DNA from: Monomorium pharaonis | Lineage: Eukaryota > Arthropoda > Insecta > Hymenoptera > Formicidae | Direction: 5' to 3' | Assembly (NCBI RefSeq): GCF_013373865.1 | Contig: NC_050469.1 | Span: 32,469,822 to 32,533,821, forward strand | Length of the DNA: 64,000 nt | Shown here: positions 15,025 through 28,400 of the stretch, one piece after another | Numbering within the stretch: position 1 is the first letter of the stretch | Layout: every line of letters begins with the position of its first letter | Made by a program: the position numbers and the translations under genes | Notes under the pieces: model-generated | What the model saw: the letters and a program-made list of their open reading frames with translations, nothing else | Told to the model about the DNA's origin: nothing | Database searches by the model: none

Positions 15025-18000
15025 AAAGATAAAGGGAGAAAAGAAGAATAAAAAAGACGAATAATCATAGAAATAAAATAGAGAAATACGGAAATTGTTA
15101 AATTTTATAACAAAGATATGTAAATCGTAAGATACAGTTATGGCTCCTGCACTGGATGTGGAAACGCTTACCGCACAGCCAATTAAAGTTGTATCGAGTT
15201 TAAACTTTTCCGCGCGGTGAAAGATTGGGTTGATTGTCACGTCAACTTCTGCCACGGCAAACGTTATCGCATCCAGTGTACAGGAATCATTAGAGTCCTA
15301 GATATAGAAAAACACAACCGCGGCTTATATAGTATCGCAAAAAATTCTAGAAAATATTAAAAATGGCGTAGAATTATAGAAACCTTCTTTAAACAGATAT
15401 ACGAGATAATAAAAAATAAAATAATTTAAATGAAAAATAAAAATACATTACACTGAAAATATATGAGAGATAAAGAATACATGACACATAACATTTAACA
15501 TAGCTATCAGTAGAATATAAACAATAATGTTTGGGACATCCAAATACTGTATAGTAGTGTATCTTCGGGGAGATTGCCACTAAAACGTTCTATACAGTGT
15601 TCTTGACGAAAAAAAAATATCAAAACATGAAGATTAGACTAGGAATTGAATCCCAGTGAGCAAAATGTTATCAAAAAGAATTTTTTAAGTACTCAGGTTT
15701 GAGGATTAAACATCCAATAATGTCGTCTTGAAGACATAATGATGACAATAAGTCCTATAACGCGTCGATTTTAGAGGAAAAAAAGACGTCACATAAATAA
15801 CATCTAAAAGAATACTATAATTTGACTTCTTAAACGTTCAGAAAATGGGTACATTTTCAGCAGACAAAGCAGATCAGTGAGTGCTCAATAATTCTTTAAC
15901 AAGATTGGTTCTTGCCTTTAATTCTTCGCTGGGTCTAGAAATAAGAATTATTCATAATAAAAAATTATTGAGTGCCCACAGATCTGTTCTATCTACTGGA
16001 CGCGCCCAATGTATAGAATTTCTAAGATATTTGGAGTCGGGAGACGGGTAAAACAAAATAAGGTTCTAATCAGTTAGGAACTTAAGGGGATGCTGGACTG
16101 TCTCTCAAACTTGATCGAGGTCGATAATGTAGAGTCATTCGTGTACATCATTAATGAAATTTCATATATATTTCTTTTATAGATTTAGAAATTCTTTTCC
16201 AGAATTAAAATACATATATTAATATTAATCTGTGAATTAAACTAGTGCTCTGTTTCTATCCTCGAACCGCCTCGGACCGATTTCTCACTCACACATATAT
16301 ACGAAATTTTCTCTGAGGCTTTTTTCTTACACCAAAGCTTCTAGCTCATTTCTGCAAGCATTTTATTATTCTTTTATGTAATAAGATTAGTGCGTACTAG
16401 TTATTTGTACGTACAGAGTCTTTAAAACTTATGTGTTACAGATGAAAGATACGAGGCGACTGCACAAAAATATAATTTTCTAACTTTTTTTGTTTTTTAC
16501 ATAATATTATAGGTAGGCACTATTTGTTATTGTCTATACTTTAATTCTGGAGAAGGATTTTTAATTCTATGAAATCAGTAAAAAAATAGGCTTAAAATAA
16601 TATTTTTATTAAAAATAATAACGTTCAATCGGTAAAACAGACGACTCCAGCATCCTCTTAAAACAATTGGAATAAAAATAAGAACAATTGGAGCAGTGCG
16701 GTGTAGTGGTGAAAGAACTAGCCTGTGAAACCAAGGATCCCGAATTCAAATCTATCTAACGCTTCACAAAACGCTTTTTTCATCACTTACAAATTTTAAT
16801 ATTGGCAGCAAGTATCAGAACATAGCCTGAATTTTTCTGTGGAAAATACTAAATTTATAACAAATTTACTTTGCTAGAAACTTAAACACAGGCTTAATAT
16901 AGCTAAACATAGCATGATATATAAGTTAAATTATTTACGTTATATAGATTATATAAGTTACCTGTTTCTATGTACACAATCTTTAATATATATTTTACAA
17001 TGTAATTCTTAACTAAATTACAATAAAATTCAATGTTTCTTTAAACTTATTGTACCGTCGGATAATTTAATTGACATCACGATAATTGTGGTTTATGATA
17101 TATAGCGGTGCCGTCAATCTAGTCAGTCTAGAGATGTCATAAAGGAATGTTTTGAAAGATATCTTATACGAGATAACTTACAATATCATTTTTAAGAAAT
17201 ATTGATGATGTCTTCAAAATACCATCTTAAAGACCTCTACCTCTCATTAATGCTCACTGGGACTTAACGCTTGTCAGGCGACTATTCTTTCAATTGAGCT
17301 GTCCAGGCCTACACTCTATATACTTCTCTCTCTCGCTTACTTTTATTTTGCGGAATAAAGGATACTTTTTAGTTGATTAAATAAACTAAATTTTTAAATG
17401 TTAGTGCAATTCCAGATGTGTGACATCTTGCTCAATGGCTTGGTAAACCATCATATGAATTATAAATAACTGCTGATTACAGTCAATTACGAGTTTCACA
17501 TTTAGCTTCATAATTCATGCTAATATCTCGAACTTCATCTTGACTTGCAATGACTAATTAGAGTTTATAACAGTTGCGCTTCTCTGATTATCTGGGATAC
17601 TCTAGATATGCTAAGCGTTCCTATTAACAATATCTGAGATATATACAATATAAAGACAAACACGCTATCCTGACGACATCGATAGTGCAGAACGAGAAAA
17701 AGAATGCCAGTCATATTAAATGATAACATGGCACGCGGAAGTAAAAATACATGTGGTAAATGAAAGTATTAACCACGGACTCGATTAGATATATTGTAAT
17801 TATCATGTTCCGATTGATCACGTATTACGTATTGCATTTAACCATGTTGCGATTAACTATATCACAATTATTTATTTGAAACTCAAATTTAGTTTGAATT
17901 AAGTTATATCTTTCGAGATTGGAATCCAGATGAAAGAAGTCCGCCTGCTTTTTTACAGTGGAGGTTTACCCTTAAAAACATAATCTAACCCAAATCCAAG

Positions 18001-19043
18001 TTTACTTTCAAATCAGAAAATCGAGATCTGATCAATATCAGTGTAATCAATTGAGATATTATCAATCGTAACGTGGTTAATCGCAACGCGTGGTCAATTG
18101 AGACATAATCAATATCAACAAAATAAACATATGTAGGACACTATTCACGAGAAAGAATGCCTCAAAAGATTTTGGTTTCGCTTTTCAGAAAAAACTCACC
18201 ATGATATATCATCGTCAACTTCCGAAACCTTAATTACAAAATAGTAACAACTATAAAATAGTATCATAGAGCATATGACTCTCGTGAGTGTACCATCATA
18301 AGCACGAACCCATGCTCATACATAGTCATGAGTTTTCATTGAATTCAGGATATTCAGGAAATACTCGCCAAAAATTAACTAAATTATACATATAGCAAAA
18401 TTGTATAGAACTGTCCTTCCATGAGGATATTGGAGAATATAATAGAGAGAAGGGTTATAATTTATAATGTAAACAAACTCTTCACATAACGGACTATTTG
18501 GACGCACAAAGCAATATTTACGATTATGTACAAAACAGACACCTACGAATCCACAACAAATTTTCAATTTGGTTACAAATCGACTTAATTACAATTTCAT
18601 TATAAATACTAATTTTACAATATTTATTTTTTATCGAGATCTTTTTTATATGTTCCACATGAACGAATTCGATAGCTTTCATACATATACACAAGTATTT
18701 CAATAACACGATTCTATATACATGTACATTCGCGTAGTTGAAAGCATAGTATTTATTATCAAAGAAATAAATTTGAAAATTAAAAACAATTAATATAAAT
18801 TTGACGTAGGAAAGATATTTTCACATATGTCAGTTTTATATCTATTGCAATGTAAACGTGTAGTGCTAGTTAATACGCAAGCATAGAATCTGAGACTATA
18901 TGCGGCTTACAAATCTCCCATTTTCTTGCAAATTAATGTATATTTATCCCGCATGTATATACGCGTACATAAAACATATGAAACAGTCACGTGCGTAAAA
19001 GTGTTGGATGTATGTGTGTGTATACATACATATACATGTAGAA

Positions 19044-19074
<31 letters not shown>

Positions 19075-22000
19075 AATAGAGAGAGGAAAAGACAACAGTC
19101 AATAACCAGTCACAAAGTACCTTTTAGTCGAGTTAGCGAGCTTCTCTCTACACTCAGGGTCAGACTGAAACAGACATCATGACGCGTCATTTTTAACGCG
19201 ATTCATTAAGACAGTTGTTGATTGATAGGTAACAACTTGATATACGCTAAGAGATAGAAACGTTTTTCATAATAAGACACCAAAATTGGCAACTCTTTAA
19301 AATTATGTTATCAATGTAACGGAGAATATAAAAATTATTTATAATCAATATATATAATATTTCTTTGCGTTTGTTATATATAACTTGTTGTTTCGAAGTA
19401 AACTTGTCGTTTACTTTTAATTACGGACTCGATTAGATACATTGCAATTGTCATGTTCCGATTAATTACGTATTGCATTTAACCATGTAGCGATTAACCA
19501 TGTTAATATTAACTATATCGCAATATAATTATATATAATTATAATAATTATAATTTATATATTTATATAAAATATAATTATGTAAAATATATATTATAAT
19601 ATGATATGTGAGATATATATTATAATATAATGTGTAATATCAAAACATTAGTGAATTGTGTGAAAAAATGTGCGAAAATTACTCATCTAATATAGTCTAA
19701 TAATTATATGTTTGAATTCAAATCAGATCAAATCACAATTGGTTCAATTCGAAAATTTCAAATTCGGTTCGATTTGATTCCAAACATACTATAAAGTATT
19801 TTACTACAAAGATAATATTATTTATTCACACATCTGTAACTCTCTAATTTTTTATATATAATAAAATATACAGAAGATTTTTTATAATTATTAACCTTAG
19901 GGGAAGCAGCTTCGAACTGATCCTAATCTTGAAGTATATTGTCAAAGTTATCTGCCTTATCTTCAAAATATTTTAGTTGGTGCTTGTGATTTATTAAACA
20001 GTTATTAACAAGAAAAATTGATAAAAGCATAAAAAATTGATGAAAAAATATATTTATTTAATGTTTAATAAATAACAAATTTATTCATTATTGACTTTAA
20101 ATGAACAAAAATTAGCCGAACAAAAATTTCGAAAACTTTGTCAATGCGATATATACTTCGTCTGATAAGAGAATATAAACGGAGCACGTATAAGGCCGAA
20201 GGCAGAGAACGAGACGTAGGTGTTGCAGTCGTAGTCGTAGGGTAAGGCAGAGAAAAACGTAAGTCGTACATGTATTATATTATTCTAGACTCTAGAATAA
20301 TAGTATATTACGACTTACGTTTTTCTCTGCCTTACCTTACGACTACGACTACGACACCTACGTCTCGTACTCTGCCTTCGGCCTAAATAGAGTAGAATGG
20401 GAAGAACGTAACACTGCTTGATGATTGTATGACGCGTTCAGGTCATGGCTGTTATTGTCAAGTATCGTACACATATTGTGTATCATATTTTATTTAACTG
20501 TAGAAATTGCTCAAGTATGATAACTTGTGTTAATTTGAGTTTCCTAAAAGAAAAACAGTCAATAAAAAGATGTTCGTCTCTCGAAAAAATCCATTTGTTA
20601 AGCCATTTTTTTTTTTTTTTTTTCGTACTGGTTTTAACATGCTGGTCAGTAAGGTCATGTTACATCGATCAGAACAAGTGGCAATCCGCAGCACAATCTG
20701 GTGAATACGCGAAATATGGTAAGACTGTGCATTAAAGTGCCGATAACTTATGTTTAACTGTTTTTGCAATGTATTGTTGCGCAACAAAATTTCTTTGCAT
20801 TTTTTTACGCTATTGAACGTTCCTGGTTCAAAGTACGATTCAAATCGATTGCTGTTGATAACGCAGTGACTATTAGAGTCGGGTTCAATAGCTCATAATA
20901 CACGCTGTTGGTGTCCCACACACAAAAAAATATTTAGCAATTTTAATTGAAAAAAAATCACTCAAACATTTTATCCGATTTATTTTGCATGGATCTGGGG
21001 CTATCCGATAAAATAATTAATATTTTTATTCAATAAAAAGTACTTTCTAATGTAATATAAATGGATAATAAGCCGCAATTTATTTATCCGTTTAAATTTA
21101 TATAAGTACAATATGATTGGACATTGCACTTGATCGGATAAAAACAGGGTATTTTATCTAATCAAACTGAATGTCAGATTTAATGTACTATATCTGATTA
21201 AAATATATCCGATGAAATGTTATATCTGATAAAATACATATTATCCGTTCAGAAGTTCGATGAAATATATGTGTGCGCACCAGTAAACAATTGCGATTAG
21301 TCATGCTAACAGTCATACCGATCAGGCGTGTACAAATCTGTCTCTATTTAGCAGTGTGAATTAATATTATGTATTGTGTATTATAAATATAATTTTGTGT
21401 GTTTTGTGTTGTGATATTTATCAATATTTAATTTAAAAATTCCGATCAGGAGTTATGTTTGATATGACATAATCAGACTATCCATTCAAAAAGTAACAAA
21501 CGGATATTTTTTAATCGAAACTTCTAATCAGACATTTTTAATCGATCATCGTGGCCTTTGATTGGTTTTTTTTTTATTAAAGAGATCGGTAATATCCGTT
21601 TGCTATTTTTTAAACAAATTTTCTAATCAATTTTAAACGGATTTTTCTTTCGGTGCATTTACTTCACTTTTAATAAGAAAGTTTATATATATTCGGTGTA
21701 CTTACAGATTTTTCATTAGCAATTATCGCTAACTTGGATATTACAAAAATTAGAATTACACATACTGAATGATTTTCCTTTTATTTCTTCTTTCTATATT
21801 GAATACGTTGATAAGTTTAGTGGCATCTAATATTATCTATTTCAAAGAACTTGTTGAACAACTTAGTTTTTTCGCCCCAGACTCAAATTTACGATGGAGA
21901 TTAGTGGAGAAAAATTGAATTTTTAAATATATTTCTTGTAAAAAGAAAGAACTATTTAGTTTTCAACTGGCAAAAAAAACTTTTTATTAGTGCGTCTTAA

Positions 22001-25000
22001 AGTGATTCCTTTCGTGTCACTTTTTCAATGTACTATTCTGTCGCATGTACTAAATTTTCGTTCAGAACATTCTACCGTGCATACGAAAGACACAATTAGA
22101 CATTTATAGAATTTTGCTTTCCTTAATCTTGAATTTTTCTTATATTATTGCATATCATAAAAAATGGGAATCATTTTTTTCTAACTCGTCCACAAAACCT
22201 AAAAAACATTATTTCACAATTTCTTACATCTCTAACGTAACTGAAAAATTTATCCAATACTTTAAGAAGTTCCCTAAACTTAAATTAGATTTTTCAATAA
22301 ATTAAATAAATTCAAAGTTCTAGTACAACCAAACCCGTCAAAATAATTGTGTACACTTTGGTTATACATATAAACTTTTATATGTATTTACTATATAATA
22401 AAATCTTTATCTCTTTATATTTTTTAACAATAAAATAAAAATTTAAGTATATAATTTACAATAATTCAGTGATTTTTTGACAAATTATGAGGTTATTGTT
22501 TATTACATCCTAAAGTTGGATTTTTTATCAATTTTAAATAACTAAATTTTATTGAAAATATTAAATTTAAAAATACACTAATTTTTTACATGCAGACTGA
22601 CTCTGTCTCTTTGAAAGGAGCTAAAGTAAAAATCGATAAGAATAATATACATAATATGAGACCGTATATGTAAATAACAATTTAAATAGAGGTAGGCGAA
22701 TAAACGGTCAAAACGGATCTTAATGCTTATTATGTGACTAAATATTTTCAGTTTCAGTTTACTCGAACTGGACGTTGTTACTTTCAGACTTTCAACGTAG
22801 CTATATTTAACGAAATTAGATTAGTGATATCACAATACTAAATACATTATTAAATTAACTAAATTAACTAAAAAATCCATCCATCACGAAATATTAAAGA
22901 AATTTATTGCGAAAAATATTACCTCAGCCAGGATAGAACCTAGTTCTGTGTGGACGTCTTAAGCCCATTTCTACCAACGTGTAGATTAACTTTAATCTCG
23001 GATTAACTTATTCTTTATCTCTTTCTAATTTTTGGAACTAGAATGAGATAACAAGTAAATTAAACCGAGATTAATGTTAATCTACATTGATAGAAACAAA
23101 ACGTTGGTAGACACAAAAATAAGCATTAACATTTTTTTGACCGTCTAGTCGCCTATCTGTACTTAAATTTAAAAATTAATAGAATTATTATTTTCAACAT
23201 TTTTTTTATAAAAAAGAAAATCGGGTTATAAGGAGTCAGCGCTGTTATTTATACGCAAGATAAAACTCAAGACAAATATCTTCTAATATATTTAATATCA
23301 AAAAACCATGTTAAGTAAATGTTTCGATTACATTTTGAGCCATCTTCAGTGTGACGATTTAACAATGATTACTAATTCTTCGTCATATTTTATTGATTAA
23401 TTCTTTTTGATATTACATTTCTTTTTTTCATTATTAATTCTTTCTGTCATTAAATATACTAGAAAGTATTTATTTTGAGTTTTATCTTGCACACAAATAA
23501 TAACGCTGATTCCTTACAGTCCGTTTTTTCTTCTTTCTTATTATTAGAATTATTGAAGTCCTTGTCAATTTACTGTTTTTTTTTTTGTTTTTTTTTTTAA
23601 TAAGACATATATGTCTCATTGGCCGCCAAAAGATTAACTTAAAAAACAAAACAATTAAAAACAATTTAAAAATCCATTTAATATCAGAAATAACATTGCA
23701 AATCTAAGTGTTTTATTTTAAAACGCTTAAAATGTTTAAATTCTTGTAGTCGCTTTTTTAAGCGTTTAGAAAGATATTAAATATAACAACATATAAGTTG
23801 CTTTTTTGCAAAATACTTACGTGTTTTACTTTGACGTGGATTTAAATATATAATATAATATAATATAAATAATGCATTAAAATATTTTAAACACACACAA
23901 ATATATTCTTGAAAAAATGCAAAAATGTTTTGATCTAAGAATATTTTATACTTAAAACAGCACCAACAATTAATATTTTTTTATTCAAAATAAATTATTT
24001 TTAAGGCAAAATTAAAAATTTATTAATTAAAAACAAAATTTGTGCTCGTGTTGATTCTAATTTTTCTCTCAATAAGTCTTTGTTAATTTTATCTATAATA
24101 AATTTAATTTAATTTAAACATTTTTCTTAAATAAAAATTTTTCCAAGTCTGTCCATTTCATTTTTCTCGATCCTTTTTATAGACTGATATATTTCAGTCT
24201 AATATTGTATATCAATGGCGAAATCTTATTTCTTTCCGCGCTTTTGGCGAGCCCCTTTATTCATACAGAAAGTACATTTTGTTCACAAGAAAACACATCA
24301 CAAAGCGATGAATATTTCTATCTATAAATGTTTTACTTTAACACGGTTTTAGTATATTTGTTTTGTGTACAATGCTGGAAACATAAATAAACGTATTATT
24401 TATTAAACCTTTTATAATAAAACATTATAATGTTTTAAACTGATGTATAAAACAGCTATCCTGATCAGAATGAATAAGTCAGAATGAGATAAATATCTTT
24501 TTTGAAAGGTTCATTTATGAAAATAGTTTTTTTATTAAATTAACACATCTTAAGAGTATAATCCTAACTTTTTAGCTTAAAATATTAAAAATTAAATAAA
24601 TTTTATAATTTTTCAAGCAAAATTTGATTTTTAAAAAATTTTGTCTTCAACAATTGTTTTTAAATAAAAATAATTAAAACATTAATTTTTTTATAATTGG
24701 AATATATTTTTCTATGTTTAAACTTTATTTCAGAATTTTTTCAAAAGTTTTGAACCCTTAGTTTTTAAACAGCAGCTTATCAAAAATTGCGTTGAAAATT
24801 GTGTCACGGTGACCCAGTGTGACAGTCTCGTTCGAAAAAAGAGATGTGACAGTCTAGGATTAAAAAAATGTTTTTAATGTTTTAAAAAATATACGTTTTC
24901 GAGAAAAACTTTGTAAACTTTTTTAACAAACTCTGTATATATTTATTAACCCATCGTTTCTCAATAACATCATGTCTCTATATGATTAAAAAATGCATGC

Positions 25001-25449
25001 AATAATTAGTGACCGACAAGATATAAATTTGATTCTTCACATTCAACGTGAAACATACGTCGTTTTGAAAGCATGATCAACGTGGTAAATTTTGTTAAAC
25101 GCATTAATATGAAATCAAATGTATTAGTTAATTAGTTAGATGAATAAAAATTGTTGATCATCAAACATGCACCTTAGATTCGTGCACGCACGCGGAAAGG
25201 AGAAAGACAGAAAGAGAAGGAGAGAGGAAGAAAATAATTAAACGATTGTCTTGTGTTGTGTCTTACGGGATAACAGCGTTATCTTGATTTTAAAAAAACA
25301 TGGCAATTTGATGGTGGAAAAATCGTTGATATCGTGCTCTCACAATCTCGTTTTAATCGTAGTCGAAATTCTACAAATCTCCATTCTTAATCGAAAAACA
25401 TCTCTCACCACAAAAATATTTATTAACTCGATATATTGCGTAATAAACG

Positions 25450-25496
<47 letters not shown>

Positions 25497-28400
25497 TACA
25501 TACGTTATATACCCGCATTCTAATTTCAATCTTACTACCAGTAAAAACTCTCTCTTTTCCTTAATTAAATATAATTTATATTTAAATCAAAGGTTTCTTA
25601 TAGATGTATAAGCAGTTTATATGAGCTATTGCTGTTAAAAAATATTGTACTACACTAATTGCAATTTTTTAATTAGTTATTTTATCATATGTGAAGGAAT
25701 ATATGTGGAAATTAAAATATACGTAAGTCTCTAATTTTTTCTTACCAATAAAACCATCTTACAATTAACTCAAAGCAGACTTACAAATATATTTGTGATC
25801 ATAAACGATCATAATTCCATAATATTTCCAATGTTTCTATTCGTCATAAGTACTGCTAAGTATTGTGTACAATATATATAATTTATTTCCATAACTTGAC
25901 AAATCTGTTTCATCAAATTAAAACAGTTTTATTATATACAAATCGTAAGAATTGTTCACGTATATTTCTATATCTTTAACGAGTAATGATTGTGACTAAT
26001 ATGTGTATAAGGAAAATTTAAAATTTATATTCAAAGTCCTTTAAAAAAAAAGAGTGATAAAGAATATATCATTGGAAAAACCTTATCGCTTAACTTTACA
26101 GCAATTATTCAATCTTCATAGTATTAATATTAGTACATTTGCAGTACAAATGTACTAATACATTTGCACATATGCCTTATCCATCCCTCCCTCCTCATGT
26201 GAATCAGTAACCAGATTTGAACAAACGTTGTTGAGAAAAAAATAATTTGTAATCCGATGATCGACAAAAATTGGTAAATACATACCCGTTTGCGAATGCG
26301 GGGATTCTATACCACGATGTCCGTCTTCCGGTCTGAGGACCGACGAAAATGTCGGTGCGCTCGAAACCGTGACTGTCGGCGACTTCTCAGTCTTATCATT
26401 CCTTATTAATTGATGGACCGGTGGTGGACCTGCATACAAAATAATGGATCGGCATGGATCGATTTCTAAACGATGAAACAAAACAATCTGAGACATTTTG
26501 TGAAACAATTATAAAACAAAACGCGATCATGTATATATAAAGTTTGAACTGTGTTATCTTTTTCAAACGCAACTGTGCATGCTTCTTTTTCTTAAGTAAA
26601 TATGTTTTCATGATAATTTATAATACTATCGTAGAAACAATTGTTGTTATTAATTTATTACTTACAACATTGTTAATAAATTATGAAAAATATAGATAGT
26701 GCATCTTTTACATGTCATCTATAATATTAATATAATAAAAGGGAAAACAAATGTCTCACGGGAATGCAATTGGCACTAACCCAGATATGCTTATCGCTAA
26801 AATTTTTCCGGATATATCATGCTCGATAAAGTGATCGTTGATTTCAATAAATATATAAATTTCATGTTTGGCGATTGACATCGTCCTCTATTTTGTTAAC
26901 ACTTCTTATAACAAGACTTCTTTATATTCAGATAACATCCGTTCTCGTCTCCCCTAATATTGTTTTTATCCATTTTCATTCTCGCTTTCCTTTTATTTCC
27001 CTCGAATCCCTAATGTTTTCAACAATGTGTGCTGATATTGTTGTTTTTTACATCCGATTAAAGTAATTCAGGCAACAAGTTGTCATCTATTTGACGTCCT
27101 AAATTAGTCATTTTTATGACAAATATATTTAATATTTAAAATAACATTCAACATAAAAAAAACATAAAAATGACATGGATTTGTTATAAGTAGTTACATA
27201 GTGCCATACCCTCTACTCAAAAAGTACTCAGAGTTTGTAAATAAAACACAAATTTTACTATTTTTAAGTAAATTTATTTTAGTGCCTTCAAACTAATCAC
27301 CATGTGAAGCTATACACATATACTAATGCTTAACCCAGTCTTCCATACACTTTTCATAAGCCGCTGAAAGTATTAGAACCTTCAGCTCCTAATTCTTCAT
27401 AACTAAATTTTGTTTTATCAATTCTATAGATTCAAAATGCTTTCTTCGGGACGACAATTTGAGTCATGGAAATAAAAAAAAGTTGCACGGGGTCGTATCT
27501 AGATAATACAGTGCTTGGGTTTATTCGTTTGGTGTTTGGTCGAAAATTCACGTACAATTAAGAAGCGATAAATGCGAAGAAGTATTGCGATGCAAAATTC
27601 GTGAGTTGTTCTTTCATAAATCTCGTCTCTTTTGACGAATCCAAATGTCTCATAACGCCTAAGTAATATTCCTTATTGACGATTTGACCTTCTGGCCAGG
27701 ATTCATAGTGAACGACACCGCGATCAGTATAATTTTGATTACGCTTTGAATACTTTATACTACTCACACATCTCAGTTTTCAAAATAGCAGAGTCTCCAT
27801 AGTCTTTTTGTATAATTTTCAACATTTGACACAAGAAAATTCGTTGGAAACACAAAATTTCAAACAAACTCTTTGCTTAACTTTTTTTTTCATAGTAGAA
27901 ATCGAAAAAGGCACTTGAGATTGATTAATGTAAACAGCTGCCACAAACTAATTAATTAATAGATCACGCTTAAACTTTGCACAAATGTCAAGTACGATTA
28001 TCAACTTAACTGTTATTAACTAAAAAATTTTCGAATATCTTCAACACGCGCAGTTTAAATGACAAATTCCGGATATAATACTTTTTAAACAAAAGATATG
28101 TCAACTTCAAAAGTACAAACAACTTAACATTACTATCATTTTTACATCTTTTTATTAAAATATGAAAATATATAGTTAATAACGAAAAAATAAATCTTTA
28201 TTTTCAGTCAAACTCCAATGACTTTATTCTTTTTGACGTATGTTATACAGGTGGAAATATTAATTTTTCCTTATAAATTAATTGGTGGTCTCGTATAATT
28301 TTTGAAAAAAATTTATATAAAATATGAAAATATGAATTCTCTTTTACATTGATAGACACTTCTCATAATAACATTGATCTTGATGTATGTATACCTTCTC

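Larger units (their letters stand above)
15651..17264. mobile_element. Composite repeat with TCCCAGTGAGCA inverted ends
   Basis: The segment begins tcccagtgagca (15651-15662) and ends with the exact inverse tgctcactggga (17251-17262). The ends then share only weak similarity, in the (c/t)ttgaagaca(t)(a/c)at region. Inside lie an inverted repeat around gcagatcagtgagtgctcaataatt (about 15868-16000), a second terminal-repeat pair at 16083-16660, and tRNA-like sequence at 16698-16753. No transposase frame is visible. It may be a non-autonomous DNA transposon with nested insertions. Confidence 0.5.
8641..26285. other. NFI: 17.6-kb NFI intron rich in repeats
   Basis: This is the longest NFI intron seen. 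It contains the microsatellites at 9826-9870, 10260-10380, 11829-11945, 15005-15026, 19041-19088 and 25451-25490, several palindromic elements, a composite repeat at 15651-17264, and two exon-like minus-strand segments that do not fit NFI (9520-9585, 15172-15297). No complete nested gene could be rebuilt. Confidence 0.75.

Noticed and set aside
16698..16753. Functional tRNA gene
   Set aside because: A- and B-box-like words are present, but no cloverleaf with paired acceptor and anticodon stems could be drawn.
20655..20722. Possible + strand exon (CYIDQNKWQSAAQSGEYAKY) with donor gtaaga
   Set aside because: The acceptor is weak, being separated from the poly-T tract, and the peptide is short and unrecognised. 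Not enough to call.
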